Assembly (NCBI GenBank): GCA_005789645.1
Contig: SXXH01000320.1
Span: 1-34,970 of the forward strand
Source: Planctomycetia bacterium
Lineage (GTDB): Bacteria > Planctomycetota > UBA1135 > GCA-002686595
Direction of reading: 5' to 3'
DNA: 34,970 nt
Positions 25,295-33,277 of the stretch are shown here, piece by piece. The notes beneath the pieces were generated by a model. The model did no database searches, had not been told where the DNA came from, and saw only the letters and a program-made list of their open reading frames with translations. Made by a program: the position numbers and the translations under genes. Every line of letters begins with the position of its first letter. The stretch's first letter is position 1.

Positions 25295-25639
25295 TCAGGC
25301 CTTCCCACCGAGTCCGGTCAACTGGTCGTCGGGGATGACGAGGCGCGCGACGGGCTCTCCGCGCGCGATGTGGCTGTCGATGATCTCGTCGACATCCGCC
25401 GGCGTCACGCCGCCGTACCAGACCTGCTCCGGGTAGACCACGACCACGCAGCCCTTGGCGCACTGGTCGAGGCACAGCGCCTTGTTGGGCCGCACGACAC
25501 GCTTGTAGCCGCGCGCGACGAGCTTCTCCTTGAACGCCGCCGCCACATCGTGCCCGCCCTTCCCGGCGCAATCGCCGCGCGGATCGTCCTTGCCACGCTC
25601 GTTCACGCACACGAACACATGCCGTTCGAACTTCGCCAT
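25295..25639 (-). CDS. Thioredoxin-like [2Fe-2S] ferredoxin
   Basis: The product has 114 residues. HVFVCVNERGKDDPRGDC and KALCLDQCAKGC give cysteines 11, 24, 56, 60 and 64, the pattern of the thioredoxin-fold [2Fe-2S] ferredoxins (COG3411 type). It continues VVVVYPEQVWYGGVTPADVDEI, which is also typical. It should carry single electrons in the cytoplasm. The partner could be the neighbouring acyl-CoA dehydrogenase or an oxygenase elsewhere, but that is inference. The ATG at 25639 has GAGGA about nine bases upstream. It starts 11 bases after the acyl-CoA dehydrogenase stop. Confidence 0.88.
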   Translation of the reverse strand: MAKFERHVFVCVNERGKDDPRGDCAGKGGHDVAAAFKEKLVARGYKRVVRPNKALCLDQCAKGCVVVVYPEQVWYGGVTPADVDEIIDSHIARGEPVARLVIPDDQLTGLGGKA

Positions 25640-25650
25640 CGCCTTCGTCC

Positions 25651-26802
25651 TCAGCCCAGGATCTGCTTGGCGAGCACGAGCTTCTGGACTTCGCTCGTGC
25701 CCTCGTAGATGCGCAGGGCGCGCACATCGCGCCACAGGTGCTCGACGACCTCGCCCTTCTTGACGCCCAACCCTCCGAAGTGCTGCACCGCGCGATCGCA
25801 GATCCACGAGGCGGACTCGGTCGAGTAGTACTTGGCGCGCGCCACCGCGGCCACGGCGTCGCCGCCCTCGTCGACGAGGCGCGCGGCTTCGTCCACGAGC
25901 AGCTCCGCCGCGCGCAGGCGCACGTCCATCTCGGCGATGTCGAAGCGCAGCGCCTGGAAGCTCGCCAGCGGCTTGCCGAATTGCCGACGCGCGCGCAGGC
26001 GACCGCACGACTCGAACAACGCGCGTCGCGCGAAGCCGTTGGCCGCGGCAGCCACCGAGGTGCGGAAGCGCGCCAGCACGGCCAACGCGAGCTCCGTCCC
26101 CGCGCCCACGTCCCCCAGCCGGTGCGCATCGGGCACGACCAACTCGTGGAAGCGGTACTCGCCGATCGGGTGCGGCGAGACCACCTCGAAGCGCCGCGCC
26201 TCGAGGCCGCGCGCGGAACCGGGCACATGGAACATGGTCGTGCCGCCCGGCTCCCCGGGTTCGCCCGAGGTGCGCGCCAGGACGCAGATGGCGTCGGCGA
26301 TGCCGCAGTTGCTGATGAAGGTCTTGGCCCCGTCGAGCACCCACGAGTCGCCGCGACGCGTGGCGCGCAACGCGACTTCGGCAAGCGACGAGCCGGCGTC
26401 CGGCTCGGTCAACGCGAAGGCGCCGACCAGCTCGCCGCGCGCCACGGCGGGCAGGATCTCGCGCTTCAGGCCCTCGGGCCCGCCCAAGGCGATGGCATGG
26501 CTGCCGAGTCCTTGCATGACGAGCATCACATCCAGCATCGGCGAGTGCCAGGCGAGTTCCTGGCGCAGGGCGCACAAGGCCCGCACCGACACCGAGGTCG
26601 GCGCGCACAGGCCGGCCGCGTGGGCGCCGCCCCAGGCTTCGGGGACGCACCACGCGGCCAGTCCCGCGCGCGCCACGGCCGACAAGGCCTCGCGCGCGCC
26701 GCTGGTCTCGTCCAGCGCGTCGACGCGCGCCCCGTGCACCGCCCCCACGGCGCGCGCCTTGGCGCGCAGATCGTCAAGCAAATTTGACAGGCTCGCGCTC
26801 AT
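25651..26802 (-). CDS. Acyl-CoA dehydrogenase
   Basis: The product has 383 residues, the full family length. FALTEPDAGSSLAEV and WVLDGAKTFISNCGIAD are the FAD/substrate strands, RRQFGKPLASFQALRFDIAEM is the central helix, and IYEGTSEVQKLVLAKQILG at the C-terminus contains the usual catalytic Glu position. It oxidises an acyl-CoA to an enoyl-CoA, passing electrons to a flavoprotein or ferredoxin. The exact chain or ring substrate is not readable. The ATG overlaps the enoyl-CoA hydratase stop by four bases (ATGA). The first about 30 residues are Ala/Arg-rich and less conserved. Confidence 0.92.
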   Translation of the reverse strand: MSASLSNLLDDLRAKARAVGAVHGARVDALDETSGAREALSAVARAGLAAWCVPEAWGGAHAAGLCAPTSVSVRALCALRQELAWHSPMLDVMLVMQGLGSHAIALGGPEGLKREILPAVARGELVGAFALTEPDAGSSLAEVALRATRRGDSWVLDGAKTFISNCGIADAICVLARTSGEPGEPGGTTMFHVPGSARGLEARRFEVVSPHPIGEYRFHELVVPDAHRLGDVGAGTELALAVLARFRTSVAAAANGFARRALFESCGRLRARRQFGKPLASFQALRFDIAEMDVRLRAAELLVDEAARLVDEGGDAVAAVARAKYYSTESASWICDRAVQHFGGLGVKKGEVVEHLWRDVRALRIYEGTSEVQKLVLAKQILG

Positions 26803-27602
26803 CGCGGCGACGCCCCCCGGAAGCGTGGCGCGCGCTTTTCCAGGAACGCGTGGTGAGCCTCGGCGTAGTCGGGATCGGCCATGCACTCGGCCTGCACCCA
26901 ACCTTCGGCCGCCAACGCGCGCTCGAAGTCGAGCACCGCCTCGCCGTGCACCATGCGCTTGGTCGCCGCCATGCCCAAGGCGGGGCCCGCCGCCAGCTTC
27001 TTCGCCCAGGCGAGGGCCGCCGCGGGCAGGTCGGCGTCGGGGACGAGGCGGTTGTACAAGCCGATGCGCTGCGCGTGGGCCGCGTCGATGAACTCGCCCT
27101 CGAGCAGCAACTCCTTGGCGTGGCCGAGGCCGACGATGCGCGGCAGCAGCCACGCCGCGCCCATGTCCGCGCCCGACAGCCCGACCTTGGTGAAGAGATA
27201 GGCGATCTTGGCCGAATGGGCCGCGATGCGCACGTCCGCCGCCGCCGCCATGACCGCGCCGGCGCCGCAGGCGAGGCCATTCAGCCCGCACACGATCGGC
27301 TTCTCGAGGCGCAGCATGTTGGCGATCAACTCGCAGGTCATGCGCGTGAAGGCCGCGACTTGCGCCGGGTCCGACTCGAGCAGGTTGGCGATGATGTCCT
27401 TCTGGTCGCCGCCCGAGCAGAACGCCCGCCCCGTGCCCGTCAAGAGCACCGCTCGCGCTTCGTGGCGAGAGCTCAGCCAGTGGAAGGCATCGGTCAGTTC
27501 GCGGTACGAGGCGAAGGTCAGCGCGTTCAGCCGCTCGGGGCGGTCGAGCCGCACGACGGCGACACCGTCCTCCTCGTGGTAGCGGAAGTGCTGCGGATTC
27601 AT
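26799..27602 (-). CDS. Enoyl-CoA hydratase/isomerase family protein, first gene of the operon
   Basis: The product has 267 residues. It is a crotonase fold with oxyanion-hole segments FCSGGDQKDI and GLACGAGAVMAAAADVRIA. The usual catalytic stretch reads YLFTKVGLSGADMGAAWLLPRIVG, where the GxDMG form replaces the commoner E-containing loop. I associate this form with the hydratase of aryl-CoA (2-aminobenzoyl-CoA type) clusters, from memory only. It should hydrate or ring-open an enoyl-CoA. The ATG at 27602 has AAGG upstream. No minus-strand gene lies upstream, so the operon promoter should be within 27603-27880. Confidence 0.9.
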   Translation of the reverse strand: MNPQHFRYHEEDGVAVVRLDRPERLNALTFASYRELTDAFHWLSSRHEARAVLLTGTGRAFCSGGDQKDIIANLLESDPAQVAAFTRMTCELIANMLRLEKPIVCGLNGLACGAGAVMAAAADVRIAAHSAKIAYLFTKVGLSGADMGAAWLLPRIVGLGHAKELLLEGEFIDAAHAQRIGLYNRLVPDADLPAAALAWAKKLAAGPALGMAATKRMVHGEAVLDFERALAAEGWVQAECMADPDYAEAHHAFLEKRAPRFRGASPR

Positions 27603-27804
27603 CGCCTTGATGATCGCAGGACGGATCGCCGCCTCCAAGACGCGCCACGGCGCTCTTCTGGAACGATCCGGGCGAGTCAGGCCGCGCGCAGCCTCGTTGG
27701 AGGGGACGAGAGGGGTCTCGGGGCCGCCCAGCCCCCGTGCGACTCGCGCGGCGCCGAGCAAGGAGCGCCCAAGGAGACCGTCGACCCTCCCTGCGGATGG
27801 AGGC

Positions 27805-27833
27805 TTGCATGCCCTCCTCGCCCTCGCTATCGT
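27805..27833 (+). promoter_or_regulatory. Candidate sigma-70-type promoter for tRNA-Lys
   Basis: TTGCAT (27805-27810) and TATCGT (27828-27833) are separated by exactly 17 bases. They lie 48 bases upstream of the mature tRNA 5' end, which fits a short leader to be trimmed by RNase P. A small hairpin (GCCGGA/TCCGGC, 27851-27866) lies in that leader. The match to consensus is partial. Confidence 0.4.
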
Positions 27834-27880
27834 CTTCGCCTCGCAACCTTGCCGGAGGCTTCCGGCGAGACCAACACGGC

Positions 27881-27956
27881 GCCCACGTAGCTCAGTTGGT
27901 CGAGCAGGTGACTCTTAATCATCAGGTCCTAGGTTCGACCCCTAGCGTGGGCACCA
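27881..27956 (+). tRNA. tRNA-Lys (anticodon CTT)
   Basis: The cloverleaf is complete. The acceptor stem is GCCCACG (27881-27887) with CGTGGGC (27946-27952), followed by discriminator A and an encoded CCA (27954-27956). The D region is AGCTCAGTTGGTCGAGCAG. The anticodon stem is GGTGA/TCATC with loop CTCTTAA, placing anticodon CTT at 27914-27916 (codon AAG). The T arm is CTAGG TTCGACC CCTAG. It stands alone, and no integrase or mobile element is next to it. Confidence 0.97.
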
Positions 27957-28078
27957 CTCCTCCCCTCCGCGGCTGATGCCCACGGAGCGCCGCGAGGACT
28001 CGCCGGACTGCGCGCCAAGCGGCGCATCGCCCGAGGCATTCCGCGGATTCCATTGGCGCGGCGAGCTTCCTTGGCACC

Positions 28079-30253
28079 TTGACTGTCGCGGGCGCGACCC
28101 TCCACTGCGCGACTCTCCTTTCTCCTGGCCACGCCCAAGACCCCGCCATGTTCCTGCAAGACGCACCTCAGGTGGTCGAGACCACCATCGTCGCCATCCG
28201 CTCCGAGCAGACCGTGCCCCGCTCCAGCACCTCGGTCACCGTGCTCGACGCCGAAGACTTGGTGCGTACGAACGAACGCACGCTGCCGCGCATGATCGCC
28301 CAAGCGGCGGGAGTCGGCGTGTTCCTCCAGGAGACCAACACCGGCGGCGGCGCGCCGATCCTGCGCGGCACCTTGGGCGAACGAGTGTTGATCGTCGTCG
28401 ACGGCGTGCGACTCAACGACGGCACGACGCGCCAGGGGCCCAACCAATCGCTCAACACAATCGACCCCGCCATCGTCGAGCGCGTCGAGGTCGTGCGCGG
28501 ACCGGCCTCGGTCCTGTACGGCTCGGACGCCATCGGCGGCGCCATCCTGATCACGACGAAGCGCCGCGCGCCGGGCAGCGCGAACCTCGCCGGGGACGAG
28601 CACGGCCTGCAAGTCGGCCTCGACCAGTCGTTCCAGACGGCCAGCATGGGTTGGCGCGGTGCGCTGCACGCCTCGGGCGCCGATGCGCAGCACGGCTGGC
28701 TCGCCAACGCGACCTTCGAGAACTGGGACGAGTTGCGCTCGGGCGATGGCGAGGTCGACAACACCGGCTACGCCTCGGACGCGCAGTTCGGCTCGTGGGT
28801 GCGCCAGTTCGACGCCCGCCGCAGGTTGACGGTCATCGCGCGCCGCAAGGTCGACCACGACGTGCCGCGCACCGACCGCATGAATGTCGGCTTCGGCCAG
28901 GCATTCCCCTCCAGCGCGGAGTTCATCTTCACCAAGCAGGACGCCAGCGCCGCCGTGGTCGAATGGAGCGACGACGGCGCCGGGATGCTGTCGGATCGCA
29001 TGCAGCTGCGCGTCTACGCGCGGCGCTACGCGGAGGACAGGCGATTGCGCAGCCAGAACACGACCACCGGCGTGCCCAGCGGCACGCGCAGCTTCGAGTC
29101 GGAGGACACGCTGGGCCTGGGCTTGGGCGCCGACTGGAAGAAGGCGCTGGGCGAGGACCACTTGCTGAGCTGGGGCTTGGACTTCGAAGCCGAGGACATC
29201 GACAGCGATCGCGTCAACCAATCCATCACCACCGGCGTCGAGACTCCGGGCGTGCCGCCCTTCGCTCCCGACTCGAGCTACACGACTGCCGGCCTGTACG
29301 CGCAGGACGAGTGGCGCGCCTTCGATGCACTGGATGTCGTCATGGGCGCGCGCTGGTCCTGGGTCAGCTTCGACTTCGACGAGTTCACCAGCGGCCCGGC
29401 CGGCGGCGCGAACGTCGATGGCGAGTTCGACGACCTGTCGGCGAGCTTGCAGGTCGGCCGCGAGGTCGCGCCGGGCCTGCGCCTGTCGGCCATGGTGGCG
29501 CAGGGCTTCCGCGCGCCGCACATGGACGACCTCGCCAAGCGCAGCACGACCTACGGGGGGACCACGCTGCCCAACCCCGACGTGGAGTCCGAGGAGAGCT
29601 TGTCAGGCGAGCTCACGGCGGACTGGACGAAGGATCGCTGGACGAGCGCGGCTTCCATCTGGCACACGCACATCGGCGACGCCATCGGGGCGCGGCGCAT
29701 CGACGACGGCGGCACTCCCACCGTCGGCGGCGACGACACGTACCTGCGCGACAATGTCGGCTCGCTGACCATGTACGGCATCGAGCTGCGCGTCGAACGT
29801 CGCCTCGAAGGCGCCTGGAGCGACTTCGCGGTGGCCCTCGGCGCAGCGTGGACGGAAGGCAAGCAGTACGACCCCACCGTCGACCCCGCCACGGGCGAGG
29901 CCGCCTACGGCGTCCCCGGACGGCGCATCCCGCCGCTCTTTGGCGAGTTGGCGTTGCGCTACGACCCCTCGGCGCCCCAAGGCCTCGTGCATTGGGGCGA
30001 GGTGTCGCTCAAGGCCGCCGACGAACAGGACCAGCTGAACCCCGAGGACAAGCTCGATCCGCGCATCGATCCGAACGGCACCGACGGTTGGGCCACGGTC
30101 GGCTTCGATCTGGGTGGTCCCTTGGGCGCGCAGTCGCGCTCGCGCTGGAGCTTCGGACTGCACAACATCCTCGACGAGTCCTACCGCACGCATGGATCGG
30201 GCGTGGATGCTCCCGGCATGAACGCCATCTTCGGCCTGGAGTGGAACTTCTAG
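28079..30253 (+). CDS. TonB-dependent outer-membrane receptor
   Basis: The product has 724 residues if begun at TTG 28079. After a TonB-box-like VVETTIVAI comes the plug domain (SVTVLDAEDL, GVFLQETNTGGGAPILRG, ERVLIVVDGVRLNDG, VERVEVVRGPASVLYGSDAIGGAILITT). A 22-strand-type barrel follows, with the late FRAPHMDDL and a C-terminal Phe (GLEWNF). It imports a ligand such as a siderophore, haem, vitamin or glycan using TonB energy; the ligand is unknown. The start is uncertain: ATG 28148 would remove any signal peptide. No ATG or GTG lies in frame between the stop at 27974 and the TTG, and the signal sequence (TVAGATLHCATLLSPGHAQ) is short and lacks a basic end. Confidence 0.88.
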   Translation: MTVAGATLHCATLLSPGHAQDPAMFLQDAPQVVETTIVAIRSEQTVPRSSTSVTVLDAEDLVRTNERTLPRMIAQAAGVGVFLQETNTGGGAPILRGTLGERVLIVVDGVRLNDGTTRQGPNQSLNTIDPAIVERVEVVRGPASVLYGSDAIGGAILITTKRRAPGSANLAGDEHGLQVGLDQSFQTASMGWRGALHASGADAQHGWLANATFENWDELRSGDGEVDNTGYASDAQFGSWVRQFDARRRLTVIARRKVDHDVPRTDRMNVGFGQAFPSSAEFIFTKQDASAAVVEWSDDGAGMLSDRMQLRVYARRYAEDRRLRSQNTTTGVPSGTRSFESEDTLGLGLGADWKKALGEDHLLSWGLDFEAEDIDSDRVNQSITTGVETPGVPPFAPDSSYTTAGLYAQDEWRAFDALDVVMGARWSWVSFDFDEFTSGPAGGANVDGEFDDLSASLQVGREVAPGLRLSAMVAQGFRAPHMDDLAKRSTTYGGTTLPNPDVESEESLSGELTADWTKDRWTSAASIWHTHIGDAIGARRIDDGGTPTVGGDDTYLRDNVGSLTMYGIELRVERRLEGAWSDFAVALGAAWTEGKQYDPTVDPATGEAAYGVPGRRIPPLFGELALRYDPSAPQGLVHWGEVSLKAADEQDQLNPEDKLDPRIDPNGTDGWATVGFDLGGPLGAQSRSRWSFGLHNILDESYRTHGSGVDAPGMNAIFGLEWNF

Positions 30254-30314
30254 CGCCTGCGTCGCGTCCATGGACGCATCGAGCTCTTCCGGCCAAGCAT
30301 GGCTGGAACGCAAC

Positions 30315-30355
30315 CGCGGTCGCGAGGCGCAGGCAAGGCGCGTCGCGACCGCGGC
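30315..30355. terminator. Strong hairpin between convergent receptor and RidA genes
   Basis: CCGCGGTCGCGA (30315-30326) pairs perfectly over 12 bases with TCGCGACCGCGG (30344-30355). GCGC on each side of the loop adds inner pairs. It lies 62 bases after the receptor stop and 65 bases beyond the minus-strand RidA stop. No T-run follows on either strand, so it may stop both transcripts with help or protect 3' ends. Confidence 0.5.
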
Positions 30356-30370
30356 ACCATCCAGCGAACT

Positions 30371-30409
30371 CGTCGAGGCGCGGTTTTCGTCGAGGCGCGG
30401 TTCTCGTCG
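30371..30409. repeat. 17-base tandem repeat, 2.3 copies
   Basis: CGTCGAGGCGCGGTTTT (30371-30387) is followed directly by CGTCGAGGCGCGGTTCT (30388-30404) and a partial CGTCG (30405-30409). One base differs between the full copies. The array ends 11 bases before the RidA stop codon, in the convergent gap. Confidence 0.7.
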
Positions 30410-30419
30410 TGTCGCAGTA

Positions 30420-30824
30420 TCAGGGCAAGGCCGCGACGGCTTCGATCTCGACCAAGGCGCCGTCTTCGAGCAGGTCGGCGACCTGCACCAAGGCCATCGC
30501 CGGCCAATGCCGGCCCACATGGCGCTTCCACGCTTCGCCGCAAGCCTTGCTCGCGGCGAGGTAGGCGCGCTTGTCGACCACATAGATCGTCAGCTTGACG
30601 AGCTGCGCGGGCTCGCCGCCGGCCGCCTGCACCACGGCGCAGACATTCGCCAACGCCTGCTCGAACTGCGCGGCGAAGTCGCCGCGGCCAACCAGGCGTT
30701 GCTCGGCGTCCCAGGCGATCTGCCCGGCGACATGCAGCAGGCGGCCGGCGTTCTCGACCAGCACGCCATTGGCGTAGCCCTTGGGAGCCTTCCAACCAGG
30801 GGGCTCTACGACGACGAGCTTCAT
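30420..30824 (-). CDS. RidA/YjgF family protein (enamine/imine deaminase-like)
   Basis: The product has 134 residues, the single-domain length. It starts with PPGWKAPKGYANGVLV, then HVAGQIAWD, the helix FAAQFEQALANVCAVVQAAGG, and VKLTIYVVDKRAYLA. It ends PAMALVQVADLLEDGALVEIEAVAALP, with the family's substrate-contacting Glu near the C-terminus; the Arg usual before the AMxxV strand is replaced here (HWPAMALVQV). The GYANGVL form is one I associate with RidA proteins in aryl-CoA clusters, where they hydrolyse an enamine. It follows the SDR gene by 10 bases on the minus strand, with GAGGG of its ribosome site overlapping the SDR stop codon. Confidence 0.88.
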   Translation of the reverse strand: MKLVVVEPPGWKAPKGYANGVLVENAGRLLHVAGQIAWDAEQRLVGRGDFAAQFEQALANVCAVVQAAGGEPAQLVKLTIYVVDKRAYLAASKACGEAWKRHVGRHWPAMALVQVADLLEDGALVEIEAVAALP

Positions 30825-30834
30825 GCGGCGGCCC

Positions 30835-31647
30835 TCATGCCGTGCGCCATTGTTCGGCTTCCTGGTCGGGGATCAAGCCGCGGCCGCCGACCAGCTCGAC
30901 CAGCATGCCGTTCCTGTCGCCGCCGGCGAGGCGCGCCACGACATCCGCGATCTCCTCGCACGACACCAGGCTCCCGCCGGGGTTCTCCTTGGCCAGGAAG
31001 GCGCGCACCTCGGCGGGATCGCGTCCAGTTTTCTTGACAATGCGCCCGACCGTCCCGTCGGTCATGGGCGAGTCGACGTAGTGCGGGCAAACGAGGTTCA
31101 TGGTCACGCCCTTGCCCTCCAACTCGGCGGCGGCGCAGCGCGTGTAGCCGACCAGCGCATGCTTGCTGGCGACGTAGGCCGCGGCGTAGGGATAGCCTCG
31201 CAGCCCGGCGCTGCTGGCGACGTTGACGATGCGGCCGTGCCCGCGCTCGAGCATCGCCGGCGCGAAGCGCTCGATCAGGCGTCGCGGCCCGTGGAAGTTC
31301 GTGCGCAGGTGCTTCTCGTAGATGTCGACGCCCGTTTCGCGTCCATGCCGCAGGAACGGCGCCGTCTCCGCGATCCCGGCGTTGTTGACGAGCCACCAAA
31401 CGCCGCCACGCCGCTCCAACTCGGGCTCGAGCTCGGCCACGGCGTCGTCGTAGGTCGCGGGATCGGTCACGTCCAAGTGCACCGCCCAGGCGAGGCCCCC
31501 TTCGGCCTTGATGGCGTCGGCGGTGTCGTGCACCGACTCCAAGCTGCGCGCCGCGCACACCACGGCGGCTCCGGCGCGCGCAAGGCGCAGGGCGATGGCG
31601 GCGCCGCTGCCGCGGCCGGCGCCGGTGACGAGGGCCACGGGTTGCAT
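30835..31647 (-). CDS. Short-chain dehydrogenase/reductase (SDR)
   Basis: The product has 270 residues, a classical SDR. The cofactor motif is TGAGRGSG (8-15), then NNAG (88-91), the catalytic Ser in NVASSAG (142-148), and Tyr158 and Lys162 in YVASK. LVCPHYVDSPMTDG follows the active site. It oxidises or reduces a hydroxyl/keto group with NAD(P)H in the cytoplasm. The RidA gene follows 10 bases later, suggesting joint action on an amino or keto acyl-CoA; the substrate itself is unknown. The ATG at 31647 has only a weak ribosome site. The gene diverges from the flavoprotein gene at 31759 by 111 bases. Confidence 0.9.
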   Translation of the reverse strand: MQPVALVTGAGRGSGAAIALRLARAGAAVVCAARSLESVHDTADAIKAEGGLAWAVHLDVTDPATYDDAVAELEPELERRGGVWWLVNNAGIAETAPFLRHGRETGVDIYEKHLRTNFHGPRRLIERFAPAMLERGHGRIVNVASSAGLRGYPYAAAYVASKHALVGYTRCAAAELEGKGVTMNLVCPHYVDSPMTDGTVGRIVKKTGRDPAEVRAFLAKENPGGSLVSCEEIADVVARLAGGDRNGMLVELVGGRGLIPDQEAEQWRTA

Positions 31648-31758
31648 GGGCGCATCTTGCACGCCGCGCGCGTGGCTTGTCGAGCGCCGACGGCGCTTTC
31701 GCGGCCGAGCACCGCGACGATGGCGACGAACGCCCGAGGTGCGCACAATGCAGCCGCC

Positions 31759-33165
31759 ATGCTGCTCTTCCAACCGCTTCAGCATCGCGCCCTCAGCCTC
31801 GCCACGCGCGCCTGGGTGCCCGCGATGGTGCCGTGGCGTTCCAACGAGGAGGGCGAGGCCACCGACGCGGTGCGCGCGTGGTACGGACGCTTCGCGGATG
31901 GACGACCGGGCGCCATCGTGGTCGAGGCCACCGGCGTGCGCGACGTGAAGAGCGGACCGTTGCTGCGCATCGGCGACGAACGCTTCGTGCCGGCGCTGGC
32001 CGAGGTGGCCGCGGAGGTGCGGCGCAGATCCGAAGGCCGCACGCGCCTCTACATCCAGCTGATCGACTTCCTCGGCATCCGCCGCAGGCCCGAGAAGGCG
32101 GCGTGGGTGCGACGCTTCTGGAAACCGGCCGCGCGCCACCGCGAACGGCTTTGCGCGGCCGAAGGCGGCGAAGCGTGGCTCGAGCTGGACGAGGTCGCGT
32201 TGCGCGAGCGCGCCCTGCTCTTGCCCCACGCGCGATTCTTGTCGGCCTTGGACGCGCGCGAAGTCGAGGAACTGGAGATGGGGTGGCGCGAGCGCGTGGT
32301 CGACACGCACCTCCCCCACATCGCCGACCTGCCGCGGGTGCTGCCGCCGCTCTTCGCCGCCGCGGCACGTCGCGCGCGGGACGCAGGCTTCGACGGCGTC
32401 GAGCTGCACTGCGCGCACGCCTACACGCTGGCGAGCTTCTTGTCGCGCACCAACGATCGCGCCGACGGCTACGGCGGCACGAACGAAGCGCGCGCGCGCC
32501 TGCCGCTCGAAGTCCTGCGCGCGGTGCGGGCCGCGGTCGGCGAGGACTTCGTGGTCGGCGCGCGCATCCTCGGTGAAGAGTGCATCGCCGGCGGCTCGAC
32601 CATCGACGACGCCAAGGACCATGCGCTGCGCCTCGCGCGCGCCGGCCTCGACTTCCTTTCGATCAGTCGCGGCGGCAAGTTCGAGGACGCGCGCCAGCCC
32701 AAGGTGGGCGAGGCCGCCTATCCGTACACCGGACCTAGCGGCCACGCCTGCATGCCGACGATCAAGTCGCATGGCGATCCACGCGGCGCGAACCTGCACC
32801 TCTCGCGCGCCATCCGCGCCACGCTGCGCGGTGCGGGCTTGGCGACGCCGGTGGTCGGCGCCGGCGGCATCGACAGCTCGGCCTTGGCCGAGCGCGCGCT
32901 GGCGGAGGGCGCGTGCGACATCGTGGGCGCGGCGCGCCAATCGCTTGCCGATCCGGATTGGTGGTGGAAGATCGAGCACTCGCGCGAACACGAGGTGCGC
33001 CGCTGCAGCTACACCAACTACTGCGAAGGACTCGATCAACGCCACAAGCAGGTCACTTGCCGCTTGTGGGATCGCGACCACCGTGCGCACGACGCCGACG
33101 GCGCGTTGCTCTTGTCGCACGACGGCAAGCGACGACTGCTCGCGCCGCCTTGGCGCCCGCGCTGA
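31759..33165 (+). CDS. Old Yellow Enzyme-type NADH:flavin oxidoreductase
   Basis: The product has 468 residues and is a FMN-binding TIM barrel. Family marks are ELHCAHAYTLASFLSRTNDR followed by ADGYGG, ARILGEEC, FLSISRGGKFED and VVGAGGIDS. After the barrel, CSYTNYCEGLDQRHKQVTC keeps three of the four spaced cysteines that bind [4Fe-4S] in 2,4-dienoyl-CoA reductase-like members; the second is Thr. No FAD/NAD C-terminal domain follows, so the protein is a single-domain reductase. It probably reduces an activated C=C bond. Its neighbours RidA and SDR, and the acyl-CoA enzymes, suggest a CoA-bound substrate. No ribosome site is visible before the ATG. Confidence 0.85.
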   Translation: MLLFQPLQHRALSLATRAWVPAMVPWRSNEEGEATDAVRAWYGRFADGRPGAIVVEATGVRDVKSGPLLRIGDERFVPALAEVAAEVRRRSEGRTRLYIQLIDFLGIRRRPEKAAWVRRFWKPAARHRERLCAAEGGEAWLELDEVALRERALLLPHARFLSALDAREVEELEMGWRERVVDTHLPHIADLPRVLPPLFAAAARRARDAGFDGVELHCAHAYTLASFLSRTNDRADGYGGTNEARARLPLEVLRAVRAAVGEDFVVGARILGEECIAGGSTIDDAKDHALRLARAGLDFLSISRGGKFEDARQPKVGEAAYPYTGPSGHACMPTIKSHGDPRGANLHLSRAIRATLRGAGLATPVVGAGGIDSSALAERALAEGACDIVGAARQSLADPDWWWKIEHSREHEVRRCSYTNYCEGLDQRHKQVTCRLWDRDHRAHDADGALLLSHDGKRRLLAPPWRPR

Positions 33166-33277
33166 TCCGCCCGACCGCGTGGCGTTGGTTGCTCGACGCG
33201 CCTTGGCGCGATGCCCTTTGGTGCATTGCATCGATGGCCCCCTTGTCGCCTCGCGGCGGCTGCTCGATCATGCGATC

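Noticed and set aside
27881-27956. tRNA-Lys as an integration site for a mobile island
   Set aside because: No integrase, no second copy of the tRNA 3' end and no phage-type genes are visible. The flanking genes look chromosomal.
31759-33165. Reading the Old Yellow Enzyme gene as the full bifunctional 2-aminobenzoyl-CoA monooxygenase/reductase
   Set aside because: The protein begins directly with the barrel domain and has no N-terminal FAD monooxygenase part. No such domain is encoded upstream.
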